Below, piece by piece: positions 5,106 to 5,317 of a stretch of DNA of 5,317 nucleotides (position 1 is the first letter of the stretch; the number at the start of each line of letters is the position of its first letter). Position numbers and translations under genes: made by a program. Origin of the DNA: Gammaproteobacteria bacterium (GTDB taxonomy: Bacteria > Pseudomonadota > Gammaproteobacteria > GRL18); the NCBI GenBank assembly GCA_028571885.1, contig JAPVVU010000241.1, positions 1 to 5,317 of the forward strand, given 5' to 3'. The notes beneath the pieces were generated by a model. The model did no database searches, had not been told where the DNA came from, and worked only from the letters and a program-made list of their open reading frames with translations.

Positions 5106-5317
5106 GATATAGAGAATAGGATGCGAGCCAGTCCGGCAACGTCGAAGAGCCCCGGATAAGCTAATCAGTATATCCTGAAATCGCTTTTAAAGGGCTTTAT
5201 CCGAACGCTTATTGGGTTTTCTTAAGTGTATTGACCAAACTTAATCGGACATTATTTAAAAAAGGTCTCGATAAAATCTGACGAACAACCAAAAATTAAA
5301 TATTCCGGATCCGTCCC

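Larger units (their letters stand above)
4992..5317. other. Non-coding region upstream of selD
   Basis: This 326-base stretch holds no convincing gene. It contains the selD ribosome site, a 7-bp hairpin (5022-5040), a weak promoter candidate (5077-5105), and a locally GC-rich patch (about 5121-5156) that can form TCCGG/CCGGA pairing (5132-5136 with 5152-5156). A further inverted repeat pairs CGGATAA with TTATCCG (5153-5159 with 5197-5203). On the minus strand the first 21 codons from base 5317 are open, ending at a TAA at 5254-5252. That could be the tail of an upstream gene but is too short to judge. Confidence 0.5.

Noticed and set aside
5153..5203. CGGATAA/TTATCCG as a tRNA acceptor stem
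   Set aside because: The enclosed length is 51 bases, too short for a tRNA, and no T-loop or anticodon arm can be found.
5252..5317. 21 open codons on the minus strand at the window edge, possible C-terminus of an upstream gene
   Set aside because: Too short to separate from chance and without any recognised motif.

Overview
This AT-rich window carries five genes, all on the minus strand, so it is best read from high to low coordinates. The proteins point to a proteobacterium, most likely a gammaproteobacterium with an AT-rich genome. Nothing here fixes the species, and that placement is inference from protein similarity recalled from memory.

Layout in transcription order. Positions 5317-4989 are non-coding upstream DNA with a weak promoter candidate, small hairpins and one GC-rich patch. 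Positions 4988-2679 encode a two-domain protein: an FAD/NAD(P)-binding oxidoreductase of the NDH-2-like type fused to a complete selenide, water dikinase (SelD). Positions 2678-2401 are an unusually structured 278-base gap. It holds a 22-bp perfect inverted repeat, several smaller dyads and copies of a 17-bp palindrome-like motif. Positions 2400-1288 encode SelU/MnmH, the tRNA 2-selenouridine synthase. Then come a hemerythrin HHE protein (1209-772), a small DUF2249 protein (724-440), and the first 120 codons of a multi-spanning membrane protein that runs off the window at base 1 (362-1).

How the genes fit together. SelD makes selenophosphate from selenide and ATP. SelU uses selenophosphate to convert 2-thiouridine at the tRNA wobble position to 2-selenouridine. 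The pair is a self-contained selenium-to-tRNA module; no selA, selB or selC is visible. The fused oxidoreductase may supply reducing power or a redox-controlled step for selenium, but its substrate is unknown. The second group (hemerythrin, DUF2249, membrane protein with a heme-copper-oxidase/NnrS-like look) resembles small gene sets linked with nitric oxide or oxygen handling. Its gaps are short (77, 47 and 77 bases), so read-through from selU is possible.

The least explained part of the window is the selD-selU gap. It contains far more dyad symmetry than expected by chance and a repeated 17-bp motif that looks like either an operator or the border of an inserted element.
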